From assembly GCF_003330845.1 (NCBI RefSeq), contig NZ_CP026121.1, positions 5,809,501-5,873,500 of the forward strand: a stretch of 64,000 nucleotides of DNA, written 5' to 3'. Of the stretch, positions 54,745 through 63,896 are shown piece by piece; within the stretch, counting starts at the first letter, position 1; each line of letters begins with the position of its first letter. The position numbers and the translations under genes are program-made. Source of the stretch: Streptomyces sp. Go-475 (GTDB taxonomy: Bacteria > Actinomycetota > Actinomycetes > Streptomycetales > Streptomycetaceae). The notes beneath the pieces are model-generated. The model did not search any database. It saw only the letters and a program-made list of their open reading frames with translations, and was not told the DNA's origin.

Positions 54745-56106
54745 ATCTTCACCCGCACCACTCCGGCCCCACTCCCGGAACTCGCGAACCTGGCCGCGCA
54801 GGGCACGCTGCCGGGTATCCTCCGCCAACTCTCCGGACTCGGCGGCTGCACCAACCCGATCCGTCTCAACGGCCACCGCACCGAGTACGACGTCGACACC
54901 ACGACCGGCGAGATCGGCAACGTCCTCCACCGCCTCGACTCGTCCAGCCTCCCGGCCGGTCAGCTCCTGGTCCGCTGCAACAACCGCCGCACGACCCGCT
55001 GCGCGGCCTGTGCCGAGGTCTACCGTCGCGACACCTTCCATCTGATCACCTCCGGCTTGCGCGGCGGCAAGGGCATCCCCGAACACGTCGCCGCCCACCC
55101 CCGCGTCTTCGCCACCTTCACCGCGCCGAGCTTCGGCCCGGTCCACAACCGCCCCTCCAGCGGGCGCCCGTGCCGCTGCGGCACCCATCACGACCAGGAC
55201 GACGACGTACTCGGCTCCCCGCTTGACCCGGACACCTACGACTACGAAGCCGCCGTGCTCTGGAACGCCCACGCCGGTCCGCTCTGGCGGCGCTTCTCCA
55301 CCTACCTGCGCCGAGAGGTCGCCAAGCGCGCCAGCCTGTCCCAGCGGCGCTTCCGCGAGCACGCCCGTGTGTCCTTCGCCAAGGTCGCCGAGTACCAGAA
55401 GCGCGGCGCGGTCCACTTCCACGCGGTCATCCGCATCGACGGCCCCAGCGGCGGCGACACCTCACCCCCTACTTGGGCAACCGCCGAGCTGCTCACGGAC
55501 GCTATCGGCGCTGCCGCTGCCAAGGTCCGCGTGGACGGCCCGGTCATCGACGGCCGCACGCACACCTTCACCTTCGGTCGCCAACTCGACGTCCGCACCA
55601 TCCGCTCGGCCGACTTCAACGACGGCCAGGAACTGACCGAACGGGCCGTCGCCGCATACATCGCCAAGTACGCCACCAAGGGCGCCGAGACCGCGACGGG
55701 AGCTCTGGACCGGCCGCTCAAGTTCGCCGCCGAACTCGCCCAGCTCGACATCAGCGACCACGCCCGCCGCATGATCCGCACCGCATGGTTCCTTGGCGCA
55801 CGCAAGGACCTCGAACACCTACGCCTGCGCGCCTGGGCTCACATGCTCGGCTTCCGCGGCCACTTCTCCACCAAGTCCCGCCGCTACTCCACCACCCTCG
55901 GCGCCCTCCGCGACGCCCGCGCCGAATGGCGCCGCGCCCAAGCCGCCGCAGCCACCGGCCCCGAGCCCGAGACGACGTACGTCCTCGCGCACTGGGTCTT
56001 CGCCGGAACCGGCCTCTCGGACACCGAAGCCTGGCTTGCCGCATCTCTCGAACCCGCTCCCGGAACGGAAGGAGAACCGACATGGACCGCCGTCGAGACG
56101 AACTGA
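54745..56106 (+). CDS. Rolling-circle replication initiator, RepSA-like
   Basis: A 453-residue Rep. A Cys-rich finger (CNNRRTTRCAACAEVYRRD, residues about 83-101) is followed by the HUH motif in GAVHFHAVIRID and the nicking Tyr region VAAYIAKYATKG. The order matches RepSA of pSAM2-type elements. The frame has no ATG, GTG or TTG before the finger. At the expected place, 7 nt after AAGGGG, stands ATC (54745). The first standard codon in frame, TTG at 55057, would remove the finger. Rep is followed by, and overlaps, xis. Confidence 0.8.
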   Translation: MFTRTTPAPLPELANLAAQGTLPGILRQLSGLGGCTNPIRLNGHRTEYDVDTTTGEIGNVLHRLDSSSLPAGQLLVRCNNRRTTRCAACAEVYRRDTFHLITSGLRGGKGIPEHVAAHPRVFATFTAPSFGPVHNRPSSGRPCRCGTHHDQDDDVLGSPLDPDTYDYEAAVLWNAHAGPLWRRFSTYLRREVAKRASLSQRRFREHARVSFAKVAEYQKRGAVHFHAVIRIDGPSGGDTSPPTWATAELLTDAIGAAAAKVRVDGPVIDGRTHTFTFGRQLDVRTIRSADFNDGQELTERAVAAYIAKYATKGAETATGALDRPLKFAAELAQLDISDHARRMIRTAWFLGARKDLEHLRLRAWAHMLGFRGHFSTKSRRYSTTLGALRDARAEWRRAQAAAATGPEPETTYVLAHWVFAGTGLSDTEAWLAASLEPAPGTEGEPTWTAVETN

Positions 56107-56276
56107 TGACTGTCCCGCAGATCCTCGCCGAGCTCGGCGGAGTGTCCCGTCGAACCTTCTACCGCTGGCGCGAACTGGGGCAGGCCCCGGAAGCGATCAA
56201 GCTTCCGAACGGTGAGCTCCGCGTATGGCGCAGTGACTTCGACGCCTGGCTCCACGGGCTCGCGGAGGCAGCGTGA
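56082..56276 (+). CDS. xis: Excisionase Xis
   Basis: A 64-residue MerR-like helix-turn-helix protein (MTVPQILAELGGVSRRTFYR, LPNGELRVWRSDFDAWLHGL) that directs the integrase toward excision. GGAAGGAG precedes the ATG. It overlaps rep by 25 nt and shares GTGA with int, which couples excision with replication. Confidence 0.88.
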   Translation: MDRRRDELMTVPQILAELGGVSRRTFYRWRELGQAPEAIKLPNGELRVWRSDFDAWLHGLAEAA

Positions 56277-57679
56277 AGTCGCATGACGTACGGGTGTGGG
56301 GCATCCGTAAGCGGCCGTACAAGACGCCGTCGTATGACGTGCGATGGAAGGTCGGCGATGCCCCGCCGTTCTCCGAGACCTTCAGGACGAAGGCACTCGC
56401 CGACAACTTCCGGGCCAAGCTTCTTCGGGCCGCCCAGAAGGGCGAGACATTCGACACGGAAACCGGTCTGCCGGACTCCATGGCACCGGCCAAAGAGTCC
56501 CGTACCTGGTACGACTTCGCACGGGCATACGTCGCCATGAAGTGGCCGCACGCTGCTCCGAACTCCCGCGACAGCCTGAACGAGACGATGACGCTCGTCA
56601 CCACTCAGCTGTTGGGCGATCGCCCGGGGCGGCCAGCTGACGACGTTCTGCGCCGTGCCCTACGGGGCTGGGCTTTCGTCGTCCAAGCCTCGGACGAGGA
56701 AGCTCCGCCGGTCGACATCGCGAACGCTCTTCGCTGGGTGGCCAAGGCCTCGCTGCCGTTGGCGACGCTCAAGAATCCGGCAGACATCCGCCGCGTCCTC
56801 GACTCGCTCAAGCTCAAGCTGTCGGGCGCTCCAGCGGCCGCCGAGACGGTACGGCGTAAGCGGGCGGTCCTCTTCAACGCCCTCGCGTACGCGGTCGAAC
56901 TGGGGGAGCTTCCGGAGAACCCGGTCACGCTCGTGAAGTGGAAGCCGCCGAAGGTGACCAAGGAAGTCGACCGCCGGGTCGTGGTGAACCCTCGGCAGGC
57001 GCGCGAACTCCTGGCCGCAGTCTCTTACGTCGGCGGCTACCGCAGAGCCCGTGGGCGGCGCCTGGTCGCGCTCTTCGCCTGCATGTACTTCGGTGGGCTT
57101 CGGCCGGCGGAAGCTGTGGCGCTGCGTCGTCCGGACTGCACCCTGCCGGAGACCGGGTGGGGTTCGCTGATCCTGGAGAAGACCCGCCCGACCGTCGGGA
57201 AGCGCTGGACCGGGACCGGGGAGGTTCACGACAACCGCGGCCTTAAGAATCGCCCCACGAACGAAACCCGTATTGTCCCGATCCCGCCTCGCCTCGTCCG
57301 CATGCTCCTCGCCCACATCGAGGAGTTCGGCACCGCCAAGGACGGGCGGCTGTTCGCCAATGAACGTGGGGGAGTGGTCGCCTCCACTACGTACTGGCGC
57401 GTCTGGGACGAGGCCCGGCACCTGGCGCTCACGCCGGAACAGGTGGCCTCGCCGCTGGCCGCTCGACCGTACGACCTGAGGCACGCCGCGCTCTCCGCCT
57501 GGCTCAACGCCGGCGTCGACCCCACCGAGGTGGCGGAACGCGCGGGCAACAGCGTCGAAGTGCTGCTGAGCCGGTACGCGAAGTGTCTCGACGGCCGCCA
57601 GGACGTTGCCAACCGCCGGATCGCCGAGCTCCTCGGTGAGGGCGACGGCCAGGAGGACGAGCCCGGCGACGGGACCTGA
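56273..57679 (+). CDS. int: Tyrosine-recombinase integrase
   Basis: A 468-residue site-specific recombinase. The N-terminal arm-binding domain begins DVRVWGIRKRPYKTPSYDVR, a core-binding SAM-like helical region spans about 80-210, and the catalytic domain follows. That domain has the first Arg in GGLRPAEAVAL, the LRH box in PYDLRHAALSAW, and the nucleophile Tyr435 in LLSRYAKCL. It integrates the element at the 3' end of the tRNA-Arg gene 233 nt downstream. The GTG start overlaps the xis stop. Confidence 0.93.
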   Translation: MKSHDVRVWGIRKRPYKTPSYDVRWKVGDAPPFSETFRTKALADNFRAKLLRAAQKGETFDTETGLPDSMAPAKESRTWYDFARAYVAMKWPHAAPNSRDSLNETMTLVTTQLLGDRPGRPADDVLRRALRGWAFVVQASDEEAPPVDIANALRWVAKASLPLATLKNPADIRRVLDSLKLKLSGAPAAAETVRRKRAVLFNALAYAVELGELPENPVTLVKWKPPKVTKEVDRRVVVNPRQARELLAAVSYVGGYRRARGRRLVALFACMYFGGLRPAEAVALRRPDCTLPETGWGSLILEKTRPTVGKRWTGTGEVHDNRGLKNRPTNETRIVPIPPRLVRMLLAHIEEFGTAKDGRLFANERGGVVASTTYWRVWDEARHLALTPEQVASPLAARPYDLRHAALSAWLNAGVDPTEVAERAGNSVEVLLSRYAKCLDGRQDVANRRIAELLGEGDGQEDEPGDGT

Positions 57680-57786
57680 TCCCGGCACACCTCCGACACG
57701 CGCACCTGCGGCATGATGGCCCCTGGACTACGGTCCGGGGGCCTCGGCGTTTTCCGGCCCTGACCTGCGGGTTCCTGGCCTGCGGC

Positions 57787-57955
57787 CAGTCCACGGATAG
57801 TCCACGGCACCCGACATACAGCCGCTCCAAGCGGCACACGCCCGCACATACGCGAAGACCCCGTCCCAGCGAAAGCGCTGATGGCGGGGTCTCTGGGCAC
57901 CTCACACAAGGTGCCCCCGGCAGGATTCGAACCTGCGCACACGGCTCCGGAGGCC
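57787..57955. repeat. Right copy of 169-nt att direct repeat (attR)
   Basis: It pairs with 39218-39386. It starts with AGTCCACGG-AT-AGTCCACGG, two 9-mers at 11-nt spacing and plausible integrase arm sites. It ends inside the intact tRNA-Arg gene. Confidence 0.9.
57856..57892 (+). terminator. Integrase terminator
   Basis: AGACCCCG pairs with CGGGGTCT, and an inner CAGC-GAAAGC-GCTG stem stacks within. An identical copy is present at 39287-39323 in the left repeat. Confidence 0.7.
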
Positions 57956-57983
57956 GTTGCTCTATCCCCTGAGCTACGGGGGC
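57912..57983 (-). tRNA. tRNA-Arg (anticodon CCG), AICE target
   Basis: The 72-nt cloverleaf has acceptor GCCCCCG/CGGGGGC with discriminator A, D-arm GCUC..GAGC, anticodon loop CUCCGGA giving CCG for codon CGG, and T-loop UUCGAAU. CCA is not encoded. Its 3' 44 nt are the att core shared with 39343-39386, so the gene stays functional after insertion. Confidence 0.95.
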
Positions 57984-58146
57984 GTGTCGGTCGCGTTGCT
58001 CGCGGCGACGGGTAGAACACTACCAGCTCCCTCGGGGTGGTCATGAACGGGTTTCCGCTGCCGGGGAAGGGGGTGCGGGTCGCTCGTGCGGGGTGGAAGT
58101 GGGGAAAACCGGGACGCGGTGGCCGGGGCCGACCTACTCTCGAGTT

Positions 58147-58608
58147 GTGCCAGGCGCGTCGGGCCGGGTGCTTGTTGTGGACGACAACAAGGTCATCCGG
58201 CAGTTGATCAGGGTCAACCTCGAGCTTGAGGGGCTGGAGGTCGTGACCGCGGCCGATGGTGCCGAGTGTCTCGATGTCGTTCATCAGGTGCGGCCCGATG
58301 TCGTGACGCTCGACGTGGCCATGCCGCGGCTGGACGGGCTGAGGACCGCCTCCCGGTTGCGGGCCGATCCGCGGACCCGGGATGTGCCCCTCGCCATCGT
58401 CAGCGCCTGCACCCAGTACGAGGTGGAGGCCGGGCTCGACGTGGGCGTCGACGCCTTCCTCGCCAAGCCCTTCGAGCCGGCCGAACTGGTCGGCATGGTG
58501 CGGCAGTTGATGGAGCGGGCCCGGAGCCGGGGGCGACAGGGCGGTGCCGGTCCCGACGTCGGCGGCGGTGCCCAGACACCCGCCGTCGATCAGTCGGCCG
58601 TACCGTAG
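58147..58608 (+). CDS. Receiver-only response regulator
   Basis: A 153-residue protein: REC domain (about 8-122) with acidic pocket VLVVDDNK, phospho-acceptor Asp in VVTLDVAMPRLDG, the switch residue in AIVSACTQYE (Ser) and Lys in FLAKPFEPAEL. A short disordered tail follows instead of an output domain. It may relay phosphate or act by protein contact. No kinase is adjacent. The GTG at 58147 begins directly before the conserved domain. Its stop codon lies in the first unit of the tandem repeat array. Confidence 0.85.
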   Translation: MPGASGRVLVVDDNKVIRQLIRVNLELEGLEVVTAADGAECLDVVHQVRPDVVTLDVAMPRLDGLRTASRLRADPRTRDVPLAIVSACTQYEVEAGLDVGVDAFLAKPFEPAELVGMVRQLMERARSRGRQGGAGPDVGGGAQTPAVDQSAVP

Positions 58609-58838
58609 GGGCAGGTAGTCGATCGGCAGGCCGTGCCTCTAGGGGGAGGCAGTCGATCGGCAGGCCGTGCTTGTAGGGGCAGGCAGTCGATCGGCAGGCC
58701 GTGCTTGTAGGGGCAGGCAGTCGATCGGCACGCCGTACCGTAGGGGCAGGCAGTCGATCGGCACGCCGTACCGTAGGGGCAGGCAGTCGATCAGCAAGCC
58801 GTCCCCGTAAGGGCCGGCCGTCGATCACGCCGCCGTAC
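58605..58838. repeat. Seven-copy 33-34 nt tandem repeat
   Basis: Units begin near 58605, 58639, 58673, 58707, 58740, 58773 and 58807. The core is GTAGGGGCAGGCAGTCGATC followed by GGCAGGCCGTGCTT or a variant ending CCGTACC. The first and last units are most diverged. Each holds the palindrome TCGATCG-like centre. It fills most of the 331-nt gap between the response regulator and the ArgS-like gene, and no gene covers it. Confidence 0.92.
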
Positions 58839-58939
58839 CGCGAGGGACGAGTCGCCGTACACCACCCCGCGTCCACATCCCGGACCCTCCCCCAAACCGG
58901 CTCGCCTACCCACCCCCCTCCTCCCATACGCTTGTCCCC

Positions 58940-59980
58940 GTGACCCCCGTCGAGCTCTCCCGCACCGTGCTGCACGCCGTGCGTCGCGCTGTCGACGAGG
59001 GGGAGCTGAGCGTGACCGTGCCGGAGCGGGCCGTGGTCACGCCGCCGGGGCCCGGGGGGTGTGGCGACTACGCCACCAACATCGCCCTCCAGCTGGCCGG
59101 CGCGGCGGGGCAGCCGCCGCGGCGCGTCGCCGAGATCCTCCGCGCGCGCCTGCTCCACGAGCACTGCGTCACCGACGTCGTCGTCACCGGGCCCGGCTTC
59201 CTCAACCTCAGCCTGGAGAGCACCGCCTCCGCCGACCTCGTCGAGGAGATCCTGCGGCGCGGGCGGCGGTACGGCCACGCCGTGGGGTTCAGCGGGAACA
59301 TCGTCCAGCTCCGGTGCCCGGCCGAGGTCCGTGCCGTCGTCGTCGCGGACGCCATCGCCCGCGTGCGGCGCAGCCAGGGTGACGTCGTCCGCGTCCATCA
59401 CGACGGGCCGCCCGCCCCGGAGTGGGAGTCCGTCCTCGGCGTCGACATCGACGACTCCCACGGGCCCCGCGCTCTCGCCGACGTCGATCTCACCGTGCGC
59501 CCCGTCCCCGCCCCCGCCGACCCCCTCCCCCTCGGCCGCGACGCCGCCCGCTGGGCGCTGCTGTACCCCGCCGCGCACGACCGGCCCCGGATCACCCCCG
59601 AGCACCTCGTCCAGCGGGAGACCAACCCCCTCTTCCGCGTTCGGTACGCCCACGCCCGCACCCGGGCGCTGCTGCGCAACGCCGCCGACCTCGGCTTCCA
59701 CCCCGAGCCCGGCCCGGTGGGCGGCGGTGACGCGCTGGTCGCCCTGCTCGGCGACCACCCCCGCGTCCTCGCCACCGCCCAGGACACCCCCGACCGCCTG
59801 GCCCGGCACCTCCTCGCCGTCGCCGATGCCGCGCTGCCCCTGTTCCCCGCCGTGCTGCCCCTCGGCGAGGAGAAACCCTCGGCCGCCCACCGTGCCCGGC
59901 TCGCCCTCGCCGAAGCGGCCGGGACGGTGCTGGCCGGCGGCCTGTCCCTGCTCGGCATCGACGCACCCGACCATCTTTGA
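58940..59980 (+). CDS. ArgS-like protein lacking the catalytic core
   Basis: A 346-residue protein made of the two outer domains of arginyl-tRNA synthetase. The N-terminal tRNA-binding domain spans about 1-110 ([35 protein letters not shown]), and the DALR anticodon-binding domain the last 140 ([20 protein letters not shown]). The HIGH and KMSK motifs and the Rossmann core are absent, so it cannot charge tRNA. It may bind tRNA-Arg or regulate. The GTG start is 14 nt upstream of lysA's partner group; lysA begins 13 nt after its stop, so they are probably cotranscribed. Confidence 0.82.
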   Translation: MTPVELSRTVLHAVRRAVDEGELSVTVPERAVVTPPGPGGCGDYATNIALQLAGAAGQPPRRVAEILRARLLHEHCVTDVVVTGPGFLNLSLESTASADLVEEILRRGRRYGHAVGFSGNIVQLRCPAEVRAVVVADAIARVRRSQGDVVRVHHDGPPAPEWESVLGVDIDDSHGPRALADVDLTVRPVPAPADPLPLGRDAARWALLYPAAHDRPRITPEHLVQRETNPLFRVRYAHARTRALLRNAADLGFHPEPGPVGGGDALVALLGDHPRVLATAQDTPDRLARHLLAVADAALPLFPAVLPLGEEKPSAAHRARLALAEAAGTVLAGGLSLLGIDAPDHL

Positions 59981-59993
59981 AAGAGCACGCAGA

Positions 59994-61385
59994 ATGAGCC
60001 GTTCCGCACACCCCGCCGGGCCCCGTCACGCCGATGTCCTCCCCGAGGGCCACTACTCCGCCCCGCCCGCCGACCTCAACGCGCTCGACCCCAAGGTCTG
60101 GGCCCAGACCGTGACCCGCGACGAGGACGGTGTGGTCACCGTCGGCGGGATCCCCGTCACGCGGCTCGCCGAGGAGTTCGGCACCCCGGCCTACGTCCTC
60201 GACGAGGCCGACTTCCGGGCCCGCGCGCGTGCCTGGCGCAGCGCCTTCGGGACCGAGGCCGACGTCTACTACGCCGGCAAGGCGTTCCTGTCCCGCGCCG
60301 TGGTGCGCTGGCTGCACGAGGAGGGGCTGAACGTCGACGTCTGCTCCGGCGGCGAGCTGGCCACCGCCCTGTCCGCGGGCATGCCCGCCGAGCGCATCGC
60401 CTTCCACGGCAACAACAAGTCCGTCGACGAGATCACCCGGGCCGTCGAGGCCGGCGTGGGCCACATCGTCCTCGACTCCTTCCAGGAGATCGTCCGCGTC
60501 GCCCACATCGCCCGGGAGCTGGGCAGGCGCCAGAAGGTCCTCATCCGGATCACGGTCGGCGTCGAGGCCCACACGCACGAGTTCATCGCCACCGCCCACG
60601 AGGACCAGAAGTTCGGCATCCCGCTCGCCGGCGGGCAGGCCGCCGAGGCCGTCCGGCGGGCGCTCCAGCTCGACGGGCTGGAGCTGGTCGGCATCCACAG
60701 CCACATCGGCTCGCAGATCTTCGACATGTCCGGGTTCGAGGTCGCCGCCCACCGGGTGGTCGGGCTGCTGAAGGACGTCCGCGACGAGCACGGCGTCGAG
60801 CTGCCCGAGATCGACCTCGGCGGCGGGCTCGGCATCGCGTACACCAGCGACGACGACCCCCGCGAGCCGCACGAGATCGCCAAGGCGCTCACCGAGATCG
60901 TCAGCCGCGAGTGCGAGGCCGCCAAGCTGCGCACCCCTCGCATCTCCGTCGAGCCGGGGCGGGCCATCGTCGGGCCGACCGCCTTCACGCTCTACGAGGT
61001 CGGCACCATCAAGCCCCTCGACGGGCTGCGCACGTACGTCTCCGTCGACGGCGGCATGTCGGACAACATCCGCACCGCGCTGTACGACGCCGAGTACAGC
61101 GTCGCCCTGGTGTCCCGGACGTCCGACGCCGAGCCGATGCTCGCCCGGGTCGTCGGCAAGCACTGCGAGAGCGGGGACATCGTGGTCAAGGACGCGTTCC
61201 TGCCGGGCGACCTGGCACCGGGCGACCTCGTCGCCGTACCCGCCACCGGCGCCTACTGCCGGTCCATGGCCAGCAACTACAACCACGTGCTCCGCCCGCC
61301 GGTCGTGGCCGTCGAGGGCGGAGAGGCGCGCGTGATCGTCCGCCGGGAGACGGAGGAGGACCTGCTGCGTCTCGACGTCGGCTGA
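59994..61385 (+). CDS. lysA: Diaminopimelate decarboxylase
   Basis: A 463-residue fold-III PLP enzyme that converts meso-diaminopimelate to L-lysine, the last step of the pathway. PLP forms a Schiff base with Lys96 in [16 protein letters not shown], the phosphate-binding [18 protein letters not shown] and the active-site [10 protein letters not shown] are all present. The first 45 residues are a typical Streptomyces extension. It ends 153 nt before hom, behind a strong hairpin. Confidence 0.96.
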   Translation: MSRSAHPAGPRHADVLPEGHYSAPPADLNALDPKVWAQTVTRDEDGVVTVGGIPVTRLAEEFGTPAYVLDEADFRARARAWRSAFGTEADVYYAGKAFLSRAVVRWLHEEGLNVDVCSGGELATALSAGMPAERIAFHGNNKSVDEITRAVEAGVGHIVLDSFQEIVRVAHIARELGRRQKVLIRITVGVEAHTHEFIATAHEDQKFGIPLAGGQAAEAVRRALQLDGLELVGIHSHIGSQIFDMSGFEVAAHRVVGLLKDVRDEHGVELPEIDLGGGLGIAYTSDDDPREPHEIAKALTEIVSRECEAAKLRTPRISVEPGRAIVGPTAFTLYEVGTIKPLDGLRTYVSVDGGMSDNIRTALYDAEYSVALVSRTSDAEPMLARVVGKHCESGDIVVKDAFLPGDLAPGDLVAVPATGAYCRSMASNYNHVLRPPVVAVEGGEARVIVRRETEEDLLRLDVG

Positions 61386-61401
61386 GCGAAGAGCCGTGCG
61401 A

Positions 61402-61436
61402 GCGGGGGCGGAAGATCTCCTGTCTTCCGCCTCCGC
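61402..61436 (+). terminator. Hairpin terminator between lysA and hom
   Basis: A 14-bp stem (GCGGGGGCGGAAGA against TCTTCCGCCTCCGC, one G-U pair) closes a 7-nt loop 17 nt after the lysA stop. It separates lysA from hom-thrC transcription, so hom should have its own promoter in the following 100 nt. Confidence 0.82.
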
Positions 61437-61538
61437 GCAAATGAAATAGACGTCTCAAAATTCGGACCGAGGGCAGAAAGTCCCGTCCGGTGAGTGAGAC
61501 TGGTTCCACCGTAGACGGTAAAGAGGAAACGAGGTCGG

Positions 61539-62831
61539 ATGATGCGTACGCGTCCGCTGAAGGTGGCGCTGCTGGGCTGTGGAGTGGTCGGCTCAGAGGT
61601 GGCGCGCATCATGACGACGCACGCCGACGACCTCACGGCCCGGATCGGGGCCCCGGTGGAGCTCGCGGGCGTGGCCGTGCGGCGGCCCGACCGGGTCAGG
61701 GAGGGCATCGACCCGGCCCTCGTCACCACCGACGCCACCGCCCTCGTCAAACGCGGCGACATCGACGTCGTCGTGGAGGTGATCGGCGGGATCGAGCCCG
61801 CCCGGACCCTCATCACCACCGCCTTCGAGCACGGCGCCTCCGTCGTCTCCGCCAACAAGGCGCTGCTCGCCCAGGACGGTGCCGCCCTGCACGCCGCCGC
61901 CGAGGAGCACGACGCGGACCTCTACTACGAGGCCGCCGTCGCCGGTGCCATCCCGCTGATCCGCCCGCTGCGCGAGTCCCTCGCCGGCGACAAGATCAAC
62001 CGCGTGATGGGCATCGTCAACGGGACCACCAACTTCATCCTCGACAAGATGGACTCCACGGGGGCGGGCTACCAGGAGGCCCTCGACGAGGCGACCGCGC
62101 TCGGCTACGCGGAGGCCGACCCCACCGCCGACGTCGAGGGCTTCGACGCCGCCGCCAAGGCCGCCATCCTGGCCGGCATCGCCTTCCACACGCGCGTGCG
62201 CCTCGACGACGTCTACCGCGAGGGCATGACCGAGGTGACGGCGGCCGACTTCGCCTCCGCCAAGGAGATGGGCTGCACCATCAAGCTGCTCGCCATCTGC
62301 GAGCGGGCCGCGGACGGCGGGTCCGTCACCGCGCGCGTGCACCCGGCCATGATCCCGCTGAGCCACCCGCTGGCCTCCGTCCGCGGCGCCTACAACGCCG
62401 TGTTCGTCGAGTCCGACGCCGCCGGGCAGCTCATGTTCTACGGGCCCGGAGCGGGCGGTTCCCCGACGGCGTCCGCCGTGCTCGGCGACCTCGTCGCCGT
62501 CTGCCGCAACCGGATCGGCGGCGCGACCGGACCGGGGGAGTCCGCCTACGCCGCGCTGCCGGTGTCGCCGATGGGCGACGTGGTCACGCGCTACCACATC
62601 AGCCTGGACGTGGCCGACAAACCGGGTGTTCTCGCCCAGGTCGCGACCGTTTTCGCCGAGCACGGAGTCTCGATCGATACGGTTCGCCAGCAGGGGAAGG
62701 ACGGCGAGGCGTCCCTCGTCGTCGTCACGCACCGCGCGTCCGACGCCGCCCTCACCGGGACCGTCGAGGCGTTGCGCAAGCTCGACACCGTGCGTGGTGT
62801 CGCCAGCATCATGCGGGTTGAAGGAGAGTAA
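61539..62831 (+). CDS. hom: Homoserine dehydrogenase
   Basis: A 430-residue enzyme reducing aspartate semialdehyde to homoserine with NAD(P)H. The Rossmann loop VALLGCGVVGSEVARI lies at the start, VSANKALLA and GTTNFILDKM follow, and the catalytic Asp/Lys region is DPTADVEGFDAAAKAAILAG. A C-terminal ACT domain (about 345-430, HISLDVADKPGVLAQVATVF) provides threonine feedback inhibition. GAGG precedes ATGATG at 61539. thrC follows after 6 nt. Confidence 0.96.
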   Translation: MMRTRPLKVALLGCGVVGSEVARIMTTHADDLTARIGAPVELAGVAVRRPDRVREGIDPALVTTDATALVKRGDIDVVVEVIGGIEPARTLITTAFEHGASVVSANKALLAQDGAALHAAAEEHDADLYYEAAVAGAIPLIRPLRESLAGDKINRVMGIVNGTTNFILDKMDSTGAGYQEALDEATALGYAEADPTADVEGFDAAAKAAILAGIAFHTRVRLDDVYREGMTEVTAADFASAKEMGCTIKLLAICERAADGGSVTARVHPAMIPLSHPLASVRGAYNAVFVESDAAGQLMFYGPGAGGSPTASAVLGDLVAVCRNRIGGATGPGESAYAALPVSPMGDVVTRYHISLDVADKPGVLAQVATVFAEHGVSIDTVRQQGKDGEASLVVVTHRASDAALTGTVEALRKLDTVRGVASIMRVEGE

Positions 62832-62837
62832 CCAGCA

Positions 62838-63896
62838 ATGACCCACCAGTGGCGCGGAATCATCGAGGAGTACCGGGACCGGCTGCCGGTATCCGACACC
62901 ACGCCGGTCGTGACGCTCCGCGAGGGCGGCACGCCCCTCGTGCCCGCGCAGGTGCTCTCCGAGCGCACGGGCTGTGAGGTCCACCTCAAGGTGGAGGGCG
63001 CGAACCCGACCGGGTCCTTCAAGGACCGCGGCATGACCATGGCCATCACGCGGGCCAAGGAGGAGGGCGCGCAGGCGGTCATCTGCGCCTCCACCGGCAA
63101 CACGTCGGCCTCCGCCGCCGCGTACGCCGTCCGCGCCGGCATGGTCTGCGCCGTGCTCGTGCCGCAGGGCAAGATCGCGCTCGGCAAGATGGGCCAGGCC
63201 CTCGTGCACGGCGCGAAGATCCTCCAGGTCGACGGCAACTTCGACGACTGCCTCACCCTCGCGCGCGGCCTCAGCGACAACTACCCCGTCGCACTGGTCA
63301 ATTCGGTCAACCCGGTCCGTATCGAGGGCCAGAAGACGGCCTCGTTCGAGATCGTGGACATGCTCGGGGACGCGCCCGACATCCACGTCCTGCCGGTGGG
63401 CAACGCGGGCAACATCACGGCCTATTGGAAGGGCTACAAGGAGTACGCCGCCGACGGCGTCGCCACGAAGACCCCCCGCATGTGGGGATTCCAGGCCTCC
63501 GGTTCCGCGCCCCTCGTGCGCGGCGAGGTCGTCAAGGACCCCTCGACCATCGCCACCGCCATCCGCATCGGCAACCCGGCGTCCTGGCAGTACGCGATCG
63601 CCGCGCGCGACGAGTCGGGCGGCTCCATCGACGAGGTGACGGACCGTGAGATCCTGCGCGCCTACCGGCTGTTGGCCTCGCAGGAGGGCGTCTTCGTCGA
63701 GCCCGCGTCCGCCGCGTCCGTCGCCGGTCTGCTGAAGGCCGCCGAGCAGGGCAAGGTCGACCCGGGCCAGCGCATCGTGTGCACGGTCACCGGCAACGGG
63801 CTGAAGGACCCCGACTGGGCCGTCGCCGGTGCTCCGCAGCCGGTCACCGTCCCCGTCGACGCGGCGGCCGCGGCGGAGCGCCTGGGTCTCGTCTGA
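62838..63896 (+). CDS. thrC: Threonine synthase
   Basis: A 352-residue fold-II PLP enzyme converting O-phosphohomoserine to threonine. Lys62 in [14 protein letters not shown] binds PLP, and [13 protein letters not shown] and [14 protein letters not shown] form the phosphate and cofactor pockets. GAAGGAG precedes the ATG, 6 nt after hom. thrB is expected directly downstream but lies beyond the window; the last 104 nt hold no recognisable coding start. Confidence 0.96.
   Translation: MTHQWRGIIEEYRDRLPVSDTTPVVTLREGGTPLVPAQVLSERTGCEVHLKVEGANPTGSFKDRGMTMAITRAKEEGAQAVICASTGNTSASAAAYAVRAGMVCAVLVPQGKIALGKMGQALVHGAKILQVDGNFDDCLTLARGLSDNYPVALVNSVNPVRIEGQKTASFEIVDMLGDAPDIHVLPVGNAGNITAYWKGYKEYAADGVATKTPRMWGFQASGSAPLVRGEVVKDPSTIATAIRIGNPASWQYAIAARDESGGSIDEVTDREILRAYRLLASQEGVFVEPASAASVAGLLKAAEQGKVDPGQRIVCTVTGNGLKDPDWAVAGAPQPVTVPVDAAAAAERLGLV

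Larger units (their letters stand above)
39343..57955. mobile_element. AICE integrated in tRNA-Arg(CCG), element B
   Basis: An 18.6-kb element bounded by 44-nt tRNA-Arg direct repeats (39343-39386 and 57912-57955). The backbone genes from 50009 to 57679 are in AICE order: Nudix (pif-like), GntR repressor, FtsK-type transfer protein, spd genes, rolling-circle Rep, Xis and tyrosine integrase reading toward the tRNA. The left 10 kb is cargo: IS remnant, kinase-PIN pair, restriction-modification with vsr, and unknown genes. spdD and rep carry apparent lesions. Confidence 0.88.

Noticed and set aside
55057..56106. Rep starting at TTG 55057
   Set aside because: This would remove the conserved N-terminus and Cys-rich finger that are clearly coded upstream in the same frame.
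58605..58838. CRISPR array
   Set aside because: Units are contiguous with no unique spacers, the period equals the repeat, and no cas gene is present.
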